Shown piece by piece: positions 22,325 through 34,272 of a DNA stretch of 64,000 bases. The stretch covers positions 186,001-250,000 of the forward strand of contig WTXG01000026.1 in assembly GCA_022496185.1 (NCBI GenBank). The letters are read 5' to 3'. Each line of letters begins with the position of its first letter. Positions within the stretch are counted from its first letter, which is position 1. Below the pieces are notes generated by a model. That model searched no databases. It worked only from the letters and a program-made list of their open reading frames with translations, and had not been told where the DNA came from. Position numbers and translations under genes: made by a program. The DNA is from Multifurca ochricompacta (taxonomy: Eukaryota; Basidiomycota; Agaricomycetes; Russulales; Russulaceae).

Positions 22325-23692
22325 CAACCTCTACACGATGGATGCCCGCACCGTAGCTCCGGAGAGAGTCCAGATAGCTCAGGTCGATGTTTTCCCAGTT
22401 GAAGGAGCCGAGGATAATGACGTAGCTTTGGTCACAAGACACTCAGTGGCGAAAGCTGACCTACACACCTGGCACCGCTGCCTCGGCCATCTAAATGTCA
22501 ATGCTGTTCTCCAAATGATGCGAAAGGGGATGGTTAAGGGGATGGACATTACCTCAAAAACCAGTCCACCTGTCCTCTGCGAACCATGCCTCAAAGGGAA
22601 GCAAACACGTACTGAGATCCAGAGGGAAACTGGGACCAGATCAACCCAAGTCCTAGGGCGAATCTTCTCGGATGTCTGTGGCAAGATGCCGCGACGATCT
22701 CACCAAGGATTTGAATATTTCGTCACCTGGGTGGATGATAAGTCCCGAAGAGTTTTTGTCACTGGCCTGCGCAAAAAATCCGAAGTGACTCACCATCTAC
22801 AACGCTTCGTAGCTTGCGCAGAAGTCGAAACAGGTCAGCGAGTAAGAGTGCTGCGCACAGATGGAGGGGGCGAATACATCGCCACCGTGGCCCAGAGGTT
22901 CCTACAAGACAAAGGCATCAAACACGAAATGACGACGCCGGACACACCTCAGCATAATGGAGTCGCAGAGCGCATGAACCAGATGCTTCTTGATAAAGTC
23001 CGGACGATGCTCATTGATGCGGATTTGCCTGACACTTACTGGTACGACGCTTTAGAGTACACAGCTTATCTGCACAATGTCACACCCACCCGCGCCCTGG
23101 AGGACTCCACCCCTGATGAAGCTTGGAGTGGCAATAAACCTGATGTTTCCCGTTTGCGTGTTTTCGGCTGCAGAGCGTTTGTGCACATCCCAGCGAAGTA
23201 TTGCACCAAGCTCGGTGCGCGGTCCATCTTGTGCACATTCTTGGGGTATGCTCGGAGTCGCAAAGCTTATCGTCTAGTGCATCGCCCAACGGGCCGTTTC
23301 TACGAGTCGCGCGACATCATATTCAATGAAGGGGGGCCAGCCAGTGAAAGAGTCGTCATCGAATTCGACGATACAGAGCCCAGTGAGGGCGATAAAAACG
23401 AAAACATTATAGAGCCGCTACCTAATACACCAGTGCAAAACCCTAGCCAACTTCAGCAAAGTAGCGACAGCGAAGTAGAAAGTGCACTCACAGAGACCCC
23501 CGCATCCGCACCAACATCGACACCAACGCCTATCACCACCCGACCAAAGCAAACCACGCGCCCCCTATCCACGACGATGACCCTCGTTACTCTGTTAGTT
23601 CCTACAAAACAAAAGGGAACCCTACAGAGCAAGCCAACATCGCACAACCTGAGTTAGCAAGTGACCCACGCACCTTCAAAGAAGCTATGGCG
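22325..23692 (+). pseudogene. Copia element 1 integrase, resumed after nested insertion
   Basis: The frame continues gag-protease across the insertion (NLYTMDARTV). The zinc-binding HHCC motif reads HTWHRCLGHLN...CEPCLKGKQTR at about 22465-22610. The integrase core follows, with its three acidic residues in FSDVCG, LRTDGGGEY and HNGVAERMNQ. The C-terminal GKNRK-like region (RVFGCRAFVHIP, CTFLGYARSRKAYRLVH) ends near 23330. A linker rich in Thr/Pro leads to a frame change at about 23540-23560, in or near a CCCCC run, and then to the reverse transcriptase frame. The enzyme inserts the element's cDNA into the genome. Confidence 0.9.
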
Positions 23693-23695
23693 TGA

Positions 23696-25207
23696 CTCGA
23701 CGCCAGTGAATGGGAAGCTGCTTGCCAGGAAGAGATGCGATCGTTCGAGGCCATGGGAGTGTATGAAGTCGTTGAATGTCCCACAGGGCGCAAGGTGGTT
23801 GGCAGCAAATGGGTGTTCCGCACGAAGTGTGGGCCAACTGGAGAGGTCTTGAGGCACAAGGCTCGTATCGTCGCACAGGGATTCACTCAAGTCGAGGGAG
23901 TCGACTATGATGAAACATTCACCCCAGTGGCAAAGTTTGCATCGCTTCGCGCAATCCTCGCACTAGCGACTGAATACAACCTGGAAGTTCACCAAATGGA
24001 TGTGAAGTCAGCATACCTGAATGGCGAACTAAAGGAAGAAATTTACATGGAGCCACCTCCCGGTTTTGACGTTCCCGAGGGGATGGTACTCCGACTTATC
24101 AAGGCGGTCTACGGAACAAAGCAAGGCGGCCGCATCTGGTATCAAGACATCAGAGCTAAGCTTGAAAACATAGGATACCAATGCACCGAAGCCGACCATG
24201 CAGTTTTCATCCGCCACAGAAACGCAAAGTCCTCTATCATTGCTCTCTACATTGACGACATCACCATGGTGTCGAAGGACCTAAAGGAGATCAATGAAGA
24301 CAAAGAGGCACTCGGAAATGCCTATGAGATGACTGACCTGGGCGAAATCACCTGGATTCTTGGGATGCACATCACGCGCGACCGCGAGGCCGGATGGATG
24401 GCGCTCTCCCAAGAAAAATACATCGAAGAAATCTTGACGCGTTTTGGCAAATCCAACGTGCGACCCATTAGCACCCCCACCCTCGCAAATGAGCATCTAA
24501 GGAAACTCAACTCACCAACAGTTGACGTCAAAAGGTACCAGCAAGCAATCGGCGCCTTGATGTACCCTATGCTCGGCACCCGTCCTGACCTAGCATACAC
24601 TATTGCAGTGCTCGGGAGGCATGCTGCAAACCCTGGGGAAGAGCATCAGCAAGCTCTAAACCGCGCTTTCTGTTACCTTAGAGCTACGAGTGGCGCGAAG
24701 CTTGTCTTCAAACATGACGCACCTAAGGGAACTGAGCTGTACAGCTATGTCGACGCTGACTGGGCCAGTGACGTGAACGATCGGAAGTCCACATCGGGTT
24801 TCATTTTCCTACTTGCTGGAGGAGCCATTAGCTGGAGCTCTAAGAAGCAACCATCCATCGCGCTATCGAGCACTGAAGCCGAGTATATTGCTGGAGCTCA
24901 TGCTGCAAAAGAAGCTGTCTGGTTACGTTGGTTACTAGCTGAGATCCACCAGAAAAGCGACTCACCAACAACCCTCTGCATGGACAATCAATCTGCAATA
25001 TCCATTGCCCGAAACCCTGAGTTCCATGATCGCACCAAACACATCGAGATAAGGCATCACTTCTTGAGGCACATGTGCGAAAACCAAGTCATCAAATTGA
25101 AATATGTGCCGACGGAAGAGCAACTTGCCAATGTGTTGACAAAGGGCCTTGTCCGCGAGAAACACGAGAAGTTCATAGACGCGATGGGAGTTCAGCGTGC
25201 AGGCTAA
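23696..25207 (+). pseudogene. Copia element 1 reverse transcriptase and RNase H
   Basis: The RVT_2 domain begins near 23790 (KWVFRTKCGPTGEVLRHKA) and continues through GVDYDETFTPVAKF, VHQMDVKSAYLNGEL and the catalytic YIDD in ALYIDDITMV at 24250. RNase H follows with YVDADWASDVNDRKSTSG, AISWSSKKQPSIALSSTEAE and a C-terminal TKHIEIRHHFLRH. The frame is open for 500 codons to TAA at 25205. Just upstream, a TGA at 23693 (GCG-TGA-CTC) interrupts the otherwise continuous EAMA(R)LDASEWEAA sequence and sits in a CpG-restorable context. A polypurine run, AAGGGGGTG, follows the stop and precedes the 3' LTR. Confidence 0.92.
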
Positions 25208-25214
25208 GGGGGTG

Positions 25215-25524
25215 TGTTGGAAGTGCAGCCATAGCATGCAATCAATTGATACCGGAGATGGCGGCCCGAGTCCGATCACTACCGTATCAACGCAACGCAA
25301 TATTCAGAGCACGCGGGTCGTGCAATTTTCCTTTATCATAAAGACTCAGTAGTGTAGTTAGAAACCTCAGTCTTTCTATTCCAAAGACTGAGGTCAGTAC
25401 TCTCTGTGTTACAGCTACATTATTACTTTACTGATTTATTGTGTAGCTACGCATTTATAGGTATTAACAAATCATACAGTCTTTCTATTCCAAAGACTGA
25501 GCTACGCATTTATAGCTCGCTACA
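25215..25524 (+). repeat. 3' LTR of copia element 1
   Basis: 310 bp, 98.4% identical to the 5' LTR. Followed by GTAAT (25525-25529). Confidence 0.95.
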
Positions 25525-25529
25525 GTAAT

Positions 25530-26199
25530 CTCATCCGTCGTCACTCTATGAGAAAGCAAAGGTGCAGTTCCATTCCCTCACCTTCTCCCTGTCATATTTA
25601 TCCAAATGTTTGCTGTATTCTAGCTAGGGTTTCAGCTTCTATTTCTAAAGGCAATCAGTCACCAAAAGGTCCTCACCTGCCGATATTCTACTCCACCACC
25701 CAACTTCACAAACACCAGATGGACCACGACACTGCCTCATATTTCGACAATCATCTGTGCTGCCTTCAAGCCTATCACAAACAGTCATCCGACGCGGTCT
25801 TTTCCACCTCACGGCGTCTTTACTAATCACTATCAGTTTCCCATCGTACTTGGATCATATACTTTTCATGCGATTAATAGAACAGACTCAAAACCATCTT
25901 CGTTTTTTTTTTTTTTTCCACTTCATCCCATCCCATCATAACTGCCCCTTTGGCTTGCAGTTCGCAATGAGTTCAAAGTGTAGAGAGAGTTCCCAAGAGA
26001 GAAAGGATGTTGCGGTTTGGGCAGGCCACTAATTGCATCCAGATTTGAGAATTGGGGGTTCCGAAGGAAATAGGTTGAGCTCAGACCAGATAGTGTGTAT
26101 GAAAGGACAGACCAGAGAAAGTACAATCAAAGAAATTAAAGCAGTTACCAAAGTATAGGAGAGCGAACGCGAGAGAACACGGTTCATGTGCTCTTTATC
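25530..26199. other. Unit B sequence downstream of the F-box gene, non-coding
   Basis: This is the counterpart of unit A 5700-6355, at roughly 95% identity by eye. A T run at 25903-25918 is longer than in unit A. No gene is supported. Confidence 0.6.
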
Positions 26200-27170
26200 T
26201 AGTGTTGTGCACGGCTCGGCTCGAAGCCGTAAGCTGGCCGTTTCTGAGCCGGAAAAAGCTGGGCCGACATAGGCCGTGAAAACGGCTTCCAGCGGCCCAT
26301 GGCTCAGGCTTCAGGTTTGGAAAGCCTGAAGCCGCAGCTTAGGCTGCGGCTTTTGGTGGCTGAGTCACGCTTTCTATCCAGATTTTTGCGAACTGTTGAA
26401 CCAGAATACTGGTACAGAAGTAGTCTGACATAATTGTGATCGCGTTTAGATAAAACAATTGATGAGATAAAAACATGTCTCACATTAATTAAGATACTGA
26501 GTATATACATCTCAGATCGATCATGTGATGAAATCACTTTCATTAACAAGCAAGATAACGCGCGCATTCGTTTACTTTAATTTGGTAGCTGATATAGTAC
26601 ATCTAAATTGTATATAAAGCCACTGATAAATAATTAGATTTACATCGCACGCTCGATCGGCTTTGGTATTTTGTAGAATAGTACTAGAACCTATTTAAAG
26701 ATGCCCTGTAGCACACTGCAGATCCTATCTCGTCTTCTTGGGGGTGTAGGCTCTTAGCAATTGTTCAGTATAGGTGTATTCTTGCTGGATTTTCACTCTT
26801 AGTTTCACCACGATCTCAACATCTTATCTTATCTACATAGCAAGCGCGGGATAGAAACACCCGTTACAAACGCTGTTATTGATACAAGCTAAAATAAGAC
26901 AACTTATGTTACAGGAATTAAATGGGAGACATAATATGGCAGAAGGCCAAAGCAGTGGCTAGGGGTTGATATAATGTAAACTACAAGTCCTTCAAAAAAT
27001 GCAGCTTAAAACTTGATCTGACGCTGTAAAGCCGCGGCTTGGGCCTGAGCCGGGCCTAAGCCAGCCGGAAGCCGTCGCTACGGCCCAGGCTTGAGTTTTG
27101 AAAAGCCTAAGCTGCCAAAAGCCGGGCCTAAGCCGCGGCTTCAGGCCGAGCCGGGGCCATCACAACACTA
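26200..27170 (+). mobile_element. hAT-like non-autonomous element, copy 1 (971 bp)
   Basis: The termini TAGTGTTGTGC and CACAACACTA are inverted repeats with the TAG-GTTG form seen in hAT elements. The flanks carry a perfect 8-base duplication, TCTTTATC (26192-26199 and 27171-27178), which is the hAT hallmark. Unit A near 6351 has the empty site with TCTTTATC once. Both ends are packed with inverted and direct copies of AAGCCG/CGGCTT, likely transposase-binding sites (inference). The AT-rich centre has no transposase, only an 87-codon frame without similarity I recognise. It must be moved by a transposase encoded elsewhere. Confidence 0.9.
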
Positions 27171-27560
27171 TCTTTATCTCAGGAACAACAAGAATTTTAA
27201 GTCAATCCAGGGCAAGAAATCCACTCGGGGATAGTGAATCAAGCAAGAAACATCACATTAAGAAGTAGAAACGCTCCAGGAGAACAGACTTACGGTCTGT
27301 GGTCTCGAAACTCTTTATATAAGTGGATCTACATGGAATATATACACTTCATCATCAATCACTCACCATTTTGCGTTTTCTGTCTTGGTGCGGTGAGGAA
27401 TCATATAGTAGAAACGGAAGACGGTACCGAAGAGTGAGGAACAAAAAAACCAAGTGAGAAAGATCAGTAATCCTAAACACAGTCAGTTATCACATCACGT
27501 CCAATTGTAGCACCCAAAATCCAGTTAGTAGTTGCCGCGAAAGTAGAACGACGCTGACAT
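27171..27560. other. Unit B sequence 3' of the F-box remnant
   Basis: Counterpart of unit A 6355-6423 and 6848-7166, non-coding. It lacks the 424-base insert seen in unit A. Confidence 0.6.
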
Positions 27561-27772
27561 CTAGAAATTCCTAAATTGAGGCAAGCTCCAGACGTATTCC
27601 ACGGTTATATGGTGACCAGACTCGGAAAGCTCGCGTGCGGTGACGAATCGGTTCACGGATGTCGACTCCCGAGAGCTCTCAAACTGAATCCACCGTAATT
27701 TCGGCAACAGCGCCATGGCCGAGTCCCTACTGAGGTCTTCGAGCGCATGTGCGACATCTGGCGCCAGTAACG

Positions 27773-28284
27773 TGTCAAACAATCATGCTGCTGGTTATAC
27801 TGACTGTGGTTAGTAGCGGGTTAGGCTAGAAAAGACAAGTAACTTCAGAGATAGAAGGAACTCTATATTACTACACTACTGACCTAGAAAAGACAAGTAC
27901 TACATAGAGCGTTAGTCTAAAGGAAGTAGAGAGTAAATTAAATGGGACTTACACTTCAGAGATAGAAGGAACTCTGAAGTGTAAGAGACGAAACAGACAC
28001 CCTTATATACCCATAGGGGCCAGGGGAAATGGTCTGTGCACACTGGGATTAAGTCCACAAGTGCCGGACAATAAACAGAGAGGGATAAAGGCCATTGGCC
28101 AAGGAGTTATCACATGCTTACTGCGCATTACTAAGTCCATCACTAATCAGCTGAGTAAGAAGGGAAAGAAGTGTAATAAAGATAACATAAAAAGTCCGAT
28201 ACTCCGAAATCTAATCTAATCTAATCTACAGCTGAAGCGAACCTTAGATGCCTGAAGCATCTCCAGACACGTCCTGTGTCAACA
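27773..28284 (-). repeat. 3' LTR of copia element 2
   Basis: 512 bp. Contains a TATATA element (minus strand GGGTATATAAGGG near 28003) and the motif CTTCAGAGATAGAAGGAACT twice, near 27842 and 27954. Confidence 0.92.
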
Positions 28285-28535
28285 TCCCTCCATGGTGAAG
28301 GCATCGATCATTAAGTGGGATGAGTTAAATGAGCACACTGCTGTTCACAATTGAACGAACATATCACCAGCCAGAGATCCAACTTCTCTAACTCTTTGTG
28401 AGTTTTGCATACGAGTTGTAGATTCGCTTATGCAAGTCTACACACCTCTTGCGTCACTCTCGAGGTCGAGAACGTGCTCATGTGGCATGGTGGGAAAGTG
28501 AAAATGGTGAACAAAGTCTCCAAATTCCAGCTCCT

Positions 28536-29808
28536 TCATTCCAGCACAAGTCCAAATTCAGTTACCATGAGATCAAAAGATGATCTCGGCAGAGACTTTG
28601 TAAGGCCATCTGCCAGCATCTCTCCAGTGGGAGTTCGCACCAAGTCTATCTGGTGTGATTCTACATACTCCCTAATGGCATGGTACTTTATTGGTATGTG
28701 CTTTGATCGCCTTCCTGTGACTGGGTTTAATGCAAGATCTACTGCACCCTTGTTGTCACAATGCAGTTGTATGGGTGAAGAAACTTCATACCCCAACTCC
28801 TGCATAAACGTCCTATACCACGCTGCCTGATTTGAAGCCTCAGCAAGGCTCATATACTCGGCTTCAGTGGTGGACTGTGCTACTGTCTTTTGCTTTCTGG
28901 AACACCAGCTAATGGCTCCATTGGCAAGGAAAAAGACATAGCCTGAGGTGGAGTGGCGGTCCTCTTGATCTCCCCATGAGGAATCCGCATAGCCATGAAG
29001 GCCAACTTCACCATTCCCTCCAGAATAGCGCAACTTGTAGTCTTTTGTAGCATTTAGATAGGCTAAGACATACTTTGCTAGTCGCATGTGCTGCTGGGAA
29101 GGGTTGGAAGCAAATTGGCTAAGGCGTGCAACAGCAAAACTAATGTCAGGTCTGCTTCCAATCTGTACCCAGAGCAGAGACCCCATTAACTGCTGATACC
29201 TCTTAATATCAGAGGTAGATGCCTGGTCTTCAAATTTGACCAAATGAACATCCACGCCAGAGGGTAGAGGAGTATATACTGGGTTGGAATCCCCCATTCC
29301 AAACCTCTCAACTATGGAGGATACATAGGCTGTCTGGTCGATATCCAGTGTCTTGTTAGGACGATCCCTGGTGATGTTAACTCCAAGGTAGGACTGGATT
29401 TCGCCAAGATCGGTCATCTCATATCGGCTAGATAGAGAGTCCTTCAGCCATTGAATCTTTTTAGTAGAGGACCCAAGTATAGTGATGTCATCAACATATA
29501 AAATGACGAAAAGTGAACCATCCCCCTCTTGGTGATGATACACATATACTCCTGCATCAGAGTATGTCCGAGTAAAGCTCAGTTCATTGAGAACTGCATG
29601 AAATTGCAAGTTCCATGCCCGGGAAGCTTGTTTGAGGCCATACAGAGCCTTCTGTAGCCTACAAACTTTGGACTCTTGTCCAGCAACGACGAAACCAATA
29701 GGTTGCTCCATGTATATCTCCTCATCCAGATCGCCATGCAGGAATGCCGATTTGACATCCATCTGGTGGATTTCCCAATCCTCAAGCGCGGCCAACGCTA
29801 AGACAGTC
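28536..29808 (-). pseudogene. Copia element 2 reverse transcriptase and RNase H
   Basis: The minus-strand frame is open for 419 codons. It begins inside the RVT_2 domain (WEIHQMDVKSAFLHGDLDE), carries the catalytic YVDD in VILYVDDITIL near 29500, and the RNase H segments YADSSWGDQEDRHSTSG and AISWCSRKQKTVAQSTTEAE. It ends at 28536 with SFDLMVTEFGLVLE. The upstream half of RVT_2 is in other frames (29810-29995), so the polyprotein is interrupted. Confidence 0.88.
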
Positions 29809-32800
29809 TAAGAGACTCAAATCTGGCGACTGGGGAGAAGTTTCATCGAAGTCCACCCCCTCTATTTGGGTGAACCCTTTTGCTACAAGCCTAGCACGAA
29901 AGCGTCCATCTGCTTTCAATTTAAAGACCCATTGGACTTTACAGCCTTTCTACCTTCAGGAAGGTCTTCAAGGCGCCACACTTTAGTTTTTCTAAGGCAT
30001 CAATTCATATTGACATGCCTCAAGCCAATCACTGGCATTATCAGACTCCATTGCTTCTTTAAATGTAAGAGGATCCCTATAAGGCGATCCTGCAGCATTG
30101 AGTAGATCCATCTGACCAAGTCTGGAAGAACCTTGCACGAACTCTGCATTATCCTCGTTGTAGAAGCGAGGGTTCAGACGACGATTCCGATTGGGGCGTG
30201 CAGTATCCAAGTCTAAATCTTCTTGGATTGCCCTGTCTCGTCGTTCAGAGCGTGGACTTGTCCTCTGAAAATTAGGTTGAGGAATTCTGTCTGCAATCCT
30301 TTGTGATTTTCTGATTGCTTTGGTTCTTTTGGGAGGGGAGGATGGTTCCATGATTTGAGATGGAGGGGTCTGATATATAGTCTGGGGTGTGTGGTGTCTA
30401 CATTACGTGTGGGTGTGGTAGGCTGTGGTGTAATTGAGGAGGTACGATGTCCTCCTGTTCCTCTTCTAGGTCTTCCTCATCTGAGGAGCCTCAGGAACAT
30501 GCGTAGCTGTTGCTGGTGGTGGCTGGACTTGGCCACCAGGTAAAGTAAATGAGCCACCTTCGCTAGGTGCTCTATAGGTTTGCTTGCTCTGTTGTCCTTA
30601 TCAGAGCGGGATGGGAAGGATCTCTCATCAAATGTAACATCTCGTGAAAAATGAGAGACCGGGTACGACTATCCCAAAGTGTATAGCCCTTAGAAGTGGG
30701 CTCATACCGACAAAGACGGCTTCCCTGGCTTTGGGATCTAATTTACGCCGCTTGCCCTCTGGAACATGATAATAGGCTTTGCATCCAAAGACCTTAAAAT
30801 ATGAGACATCTGGTTTGTTCCCAACCAGAAGCTCTAGCGGAGTTTTCCACTTATTAGAACGGATGGGAGTTCTGTTATATATATGACATGCTGTCTCAAC
30901 AGCACACTCCCAAAAACCAAGAGATAGGCCAGCATCGTGCAGCATGCTAGTGCCTTTTTCCATAATGGTTCTATTAAATCTCTCGGCCCTTCCATTCTGT
31001 TGTGGGCTATACGGCATCGTAAGTTTATGCTCTATGCCATAATCTTCAAGCGTTGCCTTCAGCGCCTTGTTCACATACTCGCCACCACGATCTGTATGAA
31101 GACACTTGATTTTATGATTAAATTTGTTTTCAAGTAGTGTCTTCAGTTTATTAAAACTGGTGTGAACAGATCTTTAGACTTCATTGGAACGATTAAAGCA
31201 TATCTGCTAAATCGTCCAAGAAGGTGGCAAAGTATAGATTCCCTTGTATTGAACTGCACTGCAAGGGACCTACAAGATCACTATGAAGGATCTCAAGGGG
31301 GGCTGATGCGCGCTTTGAAGATGGGGGAAATGGAAGACGATGGGACTTGCCCATTTCACAGCCATAACACGGCTTGTCTTCCACTTGGCTATTATTAATT
31401 TTGAGGCCTTTAACCGCCTCAGGAGCATATCTCTTCAGGGCTTCTTTAGACATATGGCCCATTCTTTGATGCCAGATTTCAGTGAGGCAGATGCAGATGT
31501 ATGGATACTGCTTAGGACGTGTTTGCCTAGTACCCAATACAATTTGCCAAACTTCCATGCTTCCGCTATTATTTTCGCCATATTTATTGTTGCCTTCTTA
31601 TTGTCAAAGAACACAGTTGCCCCTTTTTCTACTAGGGCACTGGCGGAGAGTATTTTATGTCCTCCAGGCATGTGGAGCACATTGCTCAGTTCCAAGTCGA
31701 AACCTTGATCAGTCTGATGATCACAGTGCCAACTCCACTTGTTTTGACTATGGAGTTGTCACCTAGTGATACTTCATGGGTGCTGTCGACTTTATATGTA
31801 TCAAAGTCTTCAAGGTTGGGACTGAAATGAGCCATTGCTCCACTATCAAGCATCCAATAATCTGAGTTGATATCCAGATTATAGGTGTGAACATAAAGGC
31901 GAATGCGAGGTGCTTCTTGCACCTCCTCTATTTTGCCACTACCATTAACTACGGTGGCTATAGTATGTACATTTTGGGCCTCAGCCCTCTTCTTGTTCCC
32001 TGCCTTGCCCTTTTTGGCATTCTCCAGGTCCTTCTTCTTCTTTGGCAAGCGTTGGACTTGTGTCCAGGCTTTTGGCAATAGAAGCAGACCACCCCTTGTG
32101 AACCAGGGGCAGCAGCGGGAAGTGGTGATAAATTTGTAGTTTTTTTGATTTGACAGGTGCAGCCTTGACAGGACTGCACTACCACTTCCCGATGGACCGC
32201 CAGCGACTTTCCTCATTAGGAACCTCTGCACAAGGTCCTGAGGAGAAGTCGCTCTGGGTCGCCAGAGGCCAGTATGGAGCCAGCAATGGCACTGTAGGAG
32301 TCTGGGAGAGCTTTTAATAATATAAGCTCATCTGGAGGTCATTGACCTCCATCCCATTCTCCCTGAGGGTACTCCTGGCATCCAGACCTTTTGTAATTGG
32401 GTCCTGAATGGCTGTCCTTCATCAAGACGGAAGGACACCAGGGCAAGCCACAATTATATGTGGCCATGCTACCTACAGAGCCATATAGCCGCTCCAACTT
32501 ATTATACTTCTCACTAAGAGAAGGATAATTGGCATCAGAGGCTACTTGGAGTAGACCTCTTGGGTGACGTTAAGAAAGAGGAGCCCAATTAGCATTTCCT
32601 CTTCTCCCATCCATTCCCTAAGGATGGGATCAATGACTTCCTTCTGCATTTTCTCCTTTCCTCTTATCTTCTGGGAGAGGGGCATATCAGGGTAAGGCGT
32701 AATAATGTGCCTCCTGAGCCCGTTCATCCTCAACAAGGCATTGAAGTTGGCAGACCAAACCTGCCAGTTTGAGCCATCAAGGCGCTCCATCTTGGAGGAG

Positions 32801-32826
32801 GGAGGGAAGACAATTGAAGACGGCAT
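29809..32826 (-). pseudogene. Copia element 2 gag, protease and integrase, frameshifted
   Basis: Reading the minus strand from ATG 32826 (MPSSIVFPPSSKMERLDGS), the gag domain LDGSNWQVWSANFNALLRMN is followed by a stop near 32556 and a frame change. The zinc knuckle CFYCQKPGHKSNAC is at about 32055-32095. The protease YWMLDSGAMAHFSPN is near 31830. The pre-integrase HQRMGHMSKEAL...CYGCEMGKSHRL is at 31330-31480. The integrase C-terminal half, TMPYSPQQNGRAERFNRT to FKVFGCKAYYHVPEGKRR, is at 30720-31020. A basic linker (29992-30351) leads to the RT. At least five frame changes occur. Confidence 0.85.
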
Positions 32827-33760
32827 TTTGAGATGTTTAAAAGTTCCTGGTTCCAAGGAGCAATTAGAACCAGTGCCCAGGTCTCGCTTAAGAGTGCCAC
32901 CCCATACTGTGGCGCTATGCTTCAGAACCTAAGAAGGTCCTGCCTTTGTTGTGCGACTTTCTAGGTATAGTAAAGTGTCTAGCGCAATCTTGTAACTAGA
33001 CATAAGCTCTGGTAGACTACCAGAGTGTCTAGTGTAAACAAGATGGGAGTCATGTCATGGAGGAGCCAACCGCAAGTTCCATTAGAGACAAAGGGTGTAT
33101 AGCCCTTCCTCTAATGCTGGTGGTGGAGTCCATGATTAAGCCCTAGATGATTGGGGCCATGACTAAGTAGATGTCTAGTCTGTCTCTGGTAGGGCGTGGT
33201 TACCCTACAAAGGCAACGGATACTTATGCCCAGAGATGAAGACTATATCTACTATGTATAGACTATAGTAGTGCAGCCTACTTGTATCGAGCCCAAGCGT
33301 CATGGGAGTGACTACCCATGCCTTGTTCTAGACCCTAAACTCTACCTGCAGGTCGCTAAACCTGGCTTACGGATCGAGCCAAGCATTAACTGAACTTAAA
33401 GCCACAAGCTTCTGGCTATAGGCCTACTAAAGTTATCTATGGGACGAAAACCCAGCTACAACTATGAAGTTACTAATACCTAGTGCGCACTCAAGGAGCT
33501 CAAGATGTTTCACCCACTTAGGGTCCCTCATCATCTTTTGCAAGAACCCCGAAGGGCTAGCCAAACAGTTCAGGATGAGCAGCAAACTGCGTCATCCTGT
33601 GGGGTGTTAAGGTGCACAGACAGTAAATAGGAAAGCTCACTGGAAGAAGCTGGTGGGAAAGACTTTGAAGCTTTTGTGAGCTAGTGTGCTGAGAGCGAGT
33701 TGGGCTGTTATGAACAAAAGGGAATTTTAACAGTCAGTATGAGCGGCAGGGCCCATAACC

Positions 33761-34272
33761 TGTCAAACAATCATGCTGCTGGTTATACTGACTGTGGTTA
33801 GTAGCGGGTTAGGCTAGAAAAGACAAGTAACTTCAGAGATAGAAGGAACTCTATATTACTACACTACTGACCTAGAAAAGACAAGTACTACATAGAGCGT
33901 TAGTCTAAAGGAAGTAGAGAGTAAATTAAATGGGACTTACACTTCAGAGATAGAAGGAACTCTGAAGTGTAAGAGACGAAACAGACACCCTTATATACCC
34001 ATAGGGGCCAGGGGAAATGGTCTGTGCACACTGGGATTAAGTCCACAAGTGCCGGACAATAAACAGAGAGGGATAAAGGCCATTGGCCAAGGAGTTATCA
34101 CATGCTTACTGCGCATTACTAAGTCCATCACTAATCAGCTGAGTAAGAAGGGAAAGAAGTGTAATAAAGATAACATAAAAAGTCCGATACTCCGAAATCT
34201 AATCTAATCTAATCTACAGCTGAAGCGAACCTTAGATGCCTGAAGCATCTCCAGACACGTCCTGTGTCAACA
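33761..34272 (-). repeat. 5' LTR of copia element 2
   Basis: 512 bp, no difference found from the left LTR on direct comparison. Confidence 0.92.

Larger units (their letters stand above)
13193..25524 (+). mobile_element. Ty1-copia LTR retrotransposon 1, host of a nested Ty3 element
   Basis: The element is bounded by 310 bp LTRs (13193-13502 and 25215-25524) with TG...CA ends and the 5-base duplication GTAAT. Without the 7,434-base Ty3 insertion and its 5-base duplication it is about 4.9 kb, the usual copia size. Gene order is gag, protease, integrase, reverse transcriptase, RNase H, which defines Ty1-copia. Gag, protease and the start of integrase are in one frame across the insertion site. 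Downstream there is one frameshift (about 23540-23560) and one TGA (23693). Confidence 0.95.
27773..34272 (-). mobile_element. Ty1-copia LTR retrotransposon 2 (6.5 kb) inside the unit B F-box gene
   Basis: The LTRs (27773-28284 and 33761-34272, 512 bp) read identical to me over their whole length. The element reads on the minus strand: the right LTR is 5'. Next to it, reading minus, is GGTTATGGGCCCTGC (33760-33746), a likely primer-binding site complementary to a methionine tRNA anticodon arm. The polypurine tract GGAGGGA abuts the left LTR at 28285-28291. Target duplication is TAACG (27768-27772) and TAATG (34273-34277), differing by a CpG transition. The coding part is frameshifted repeatedly. 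The region 32860-33745 has no recognisable domain. Confidence 0.92.
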
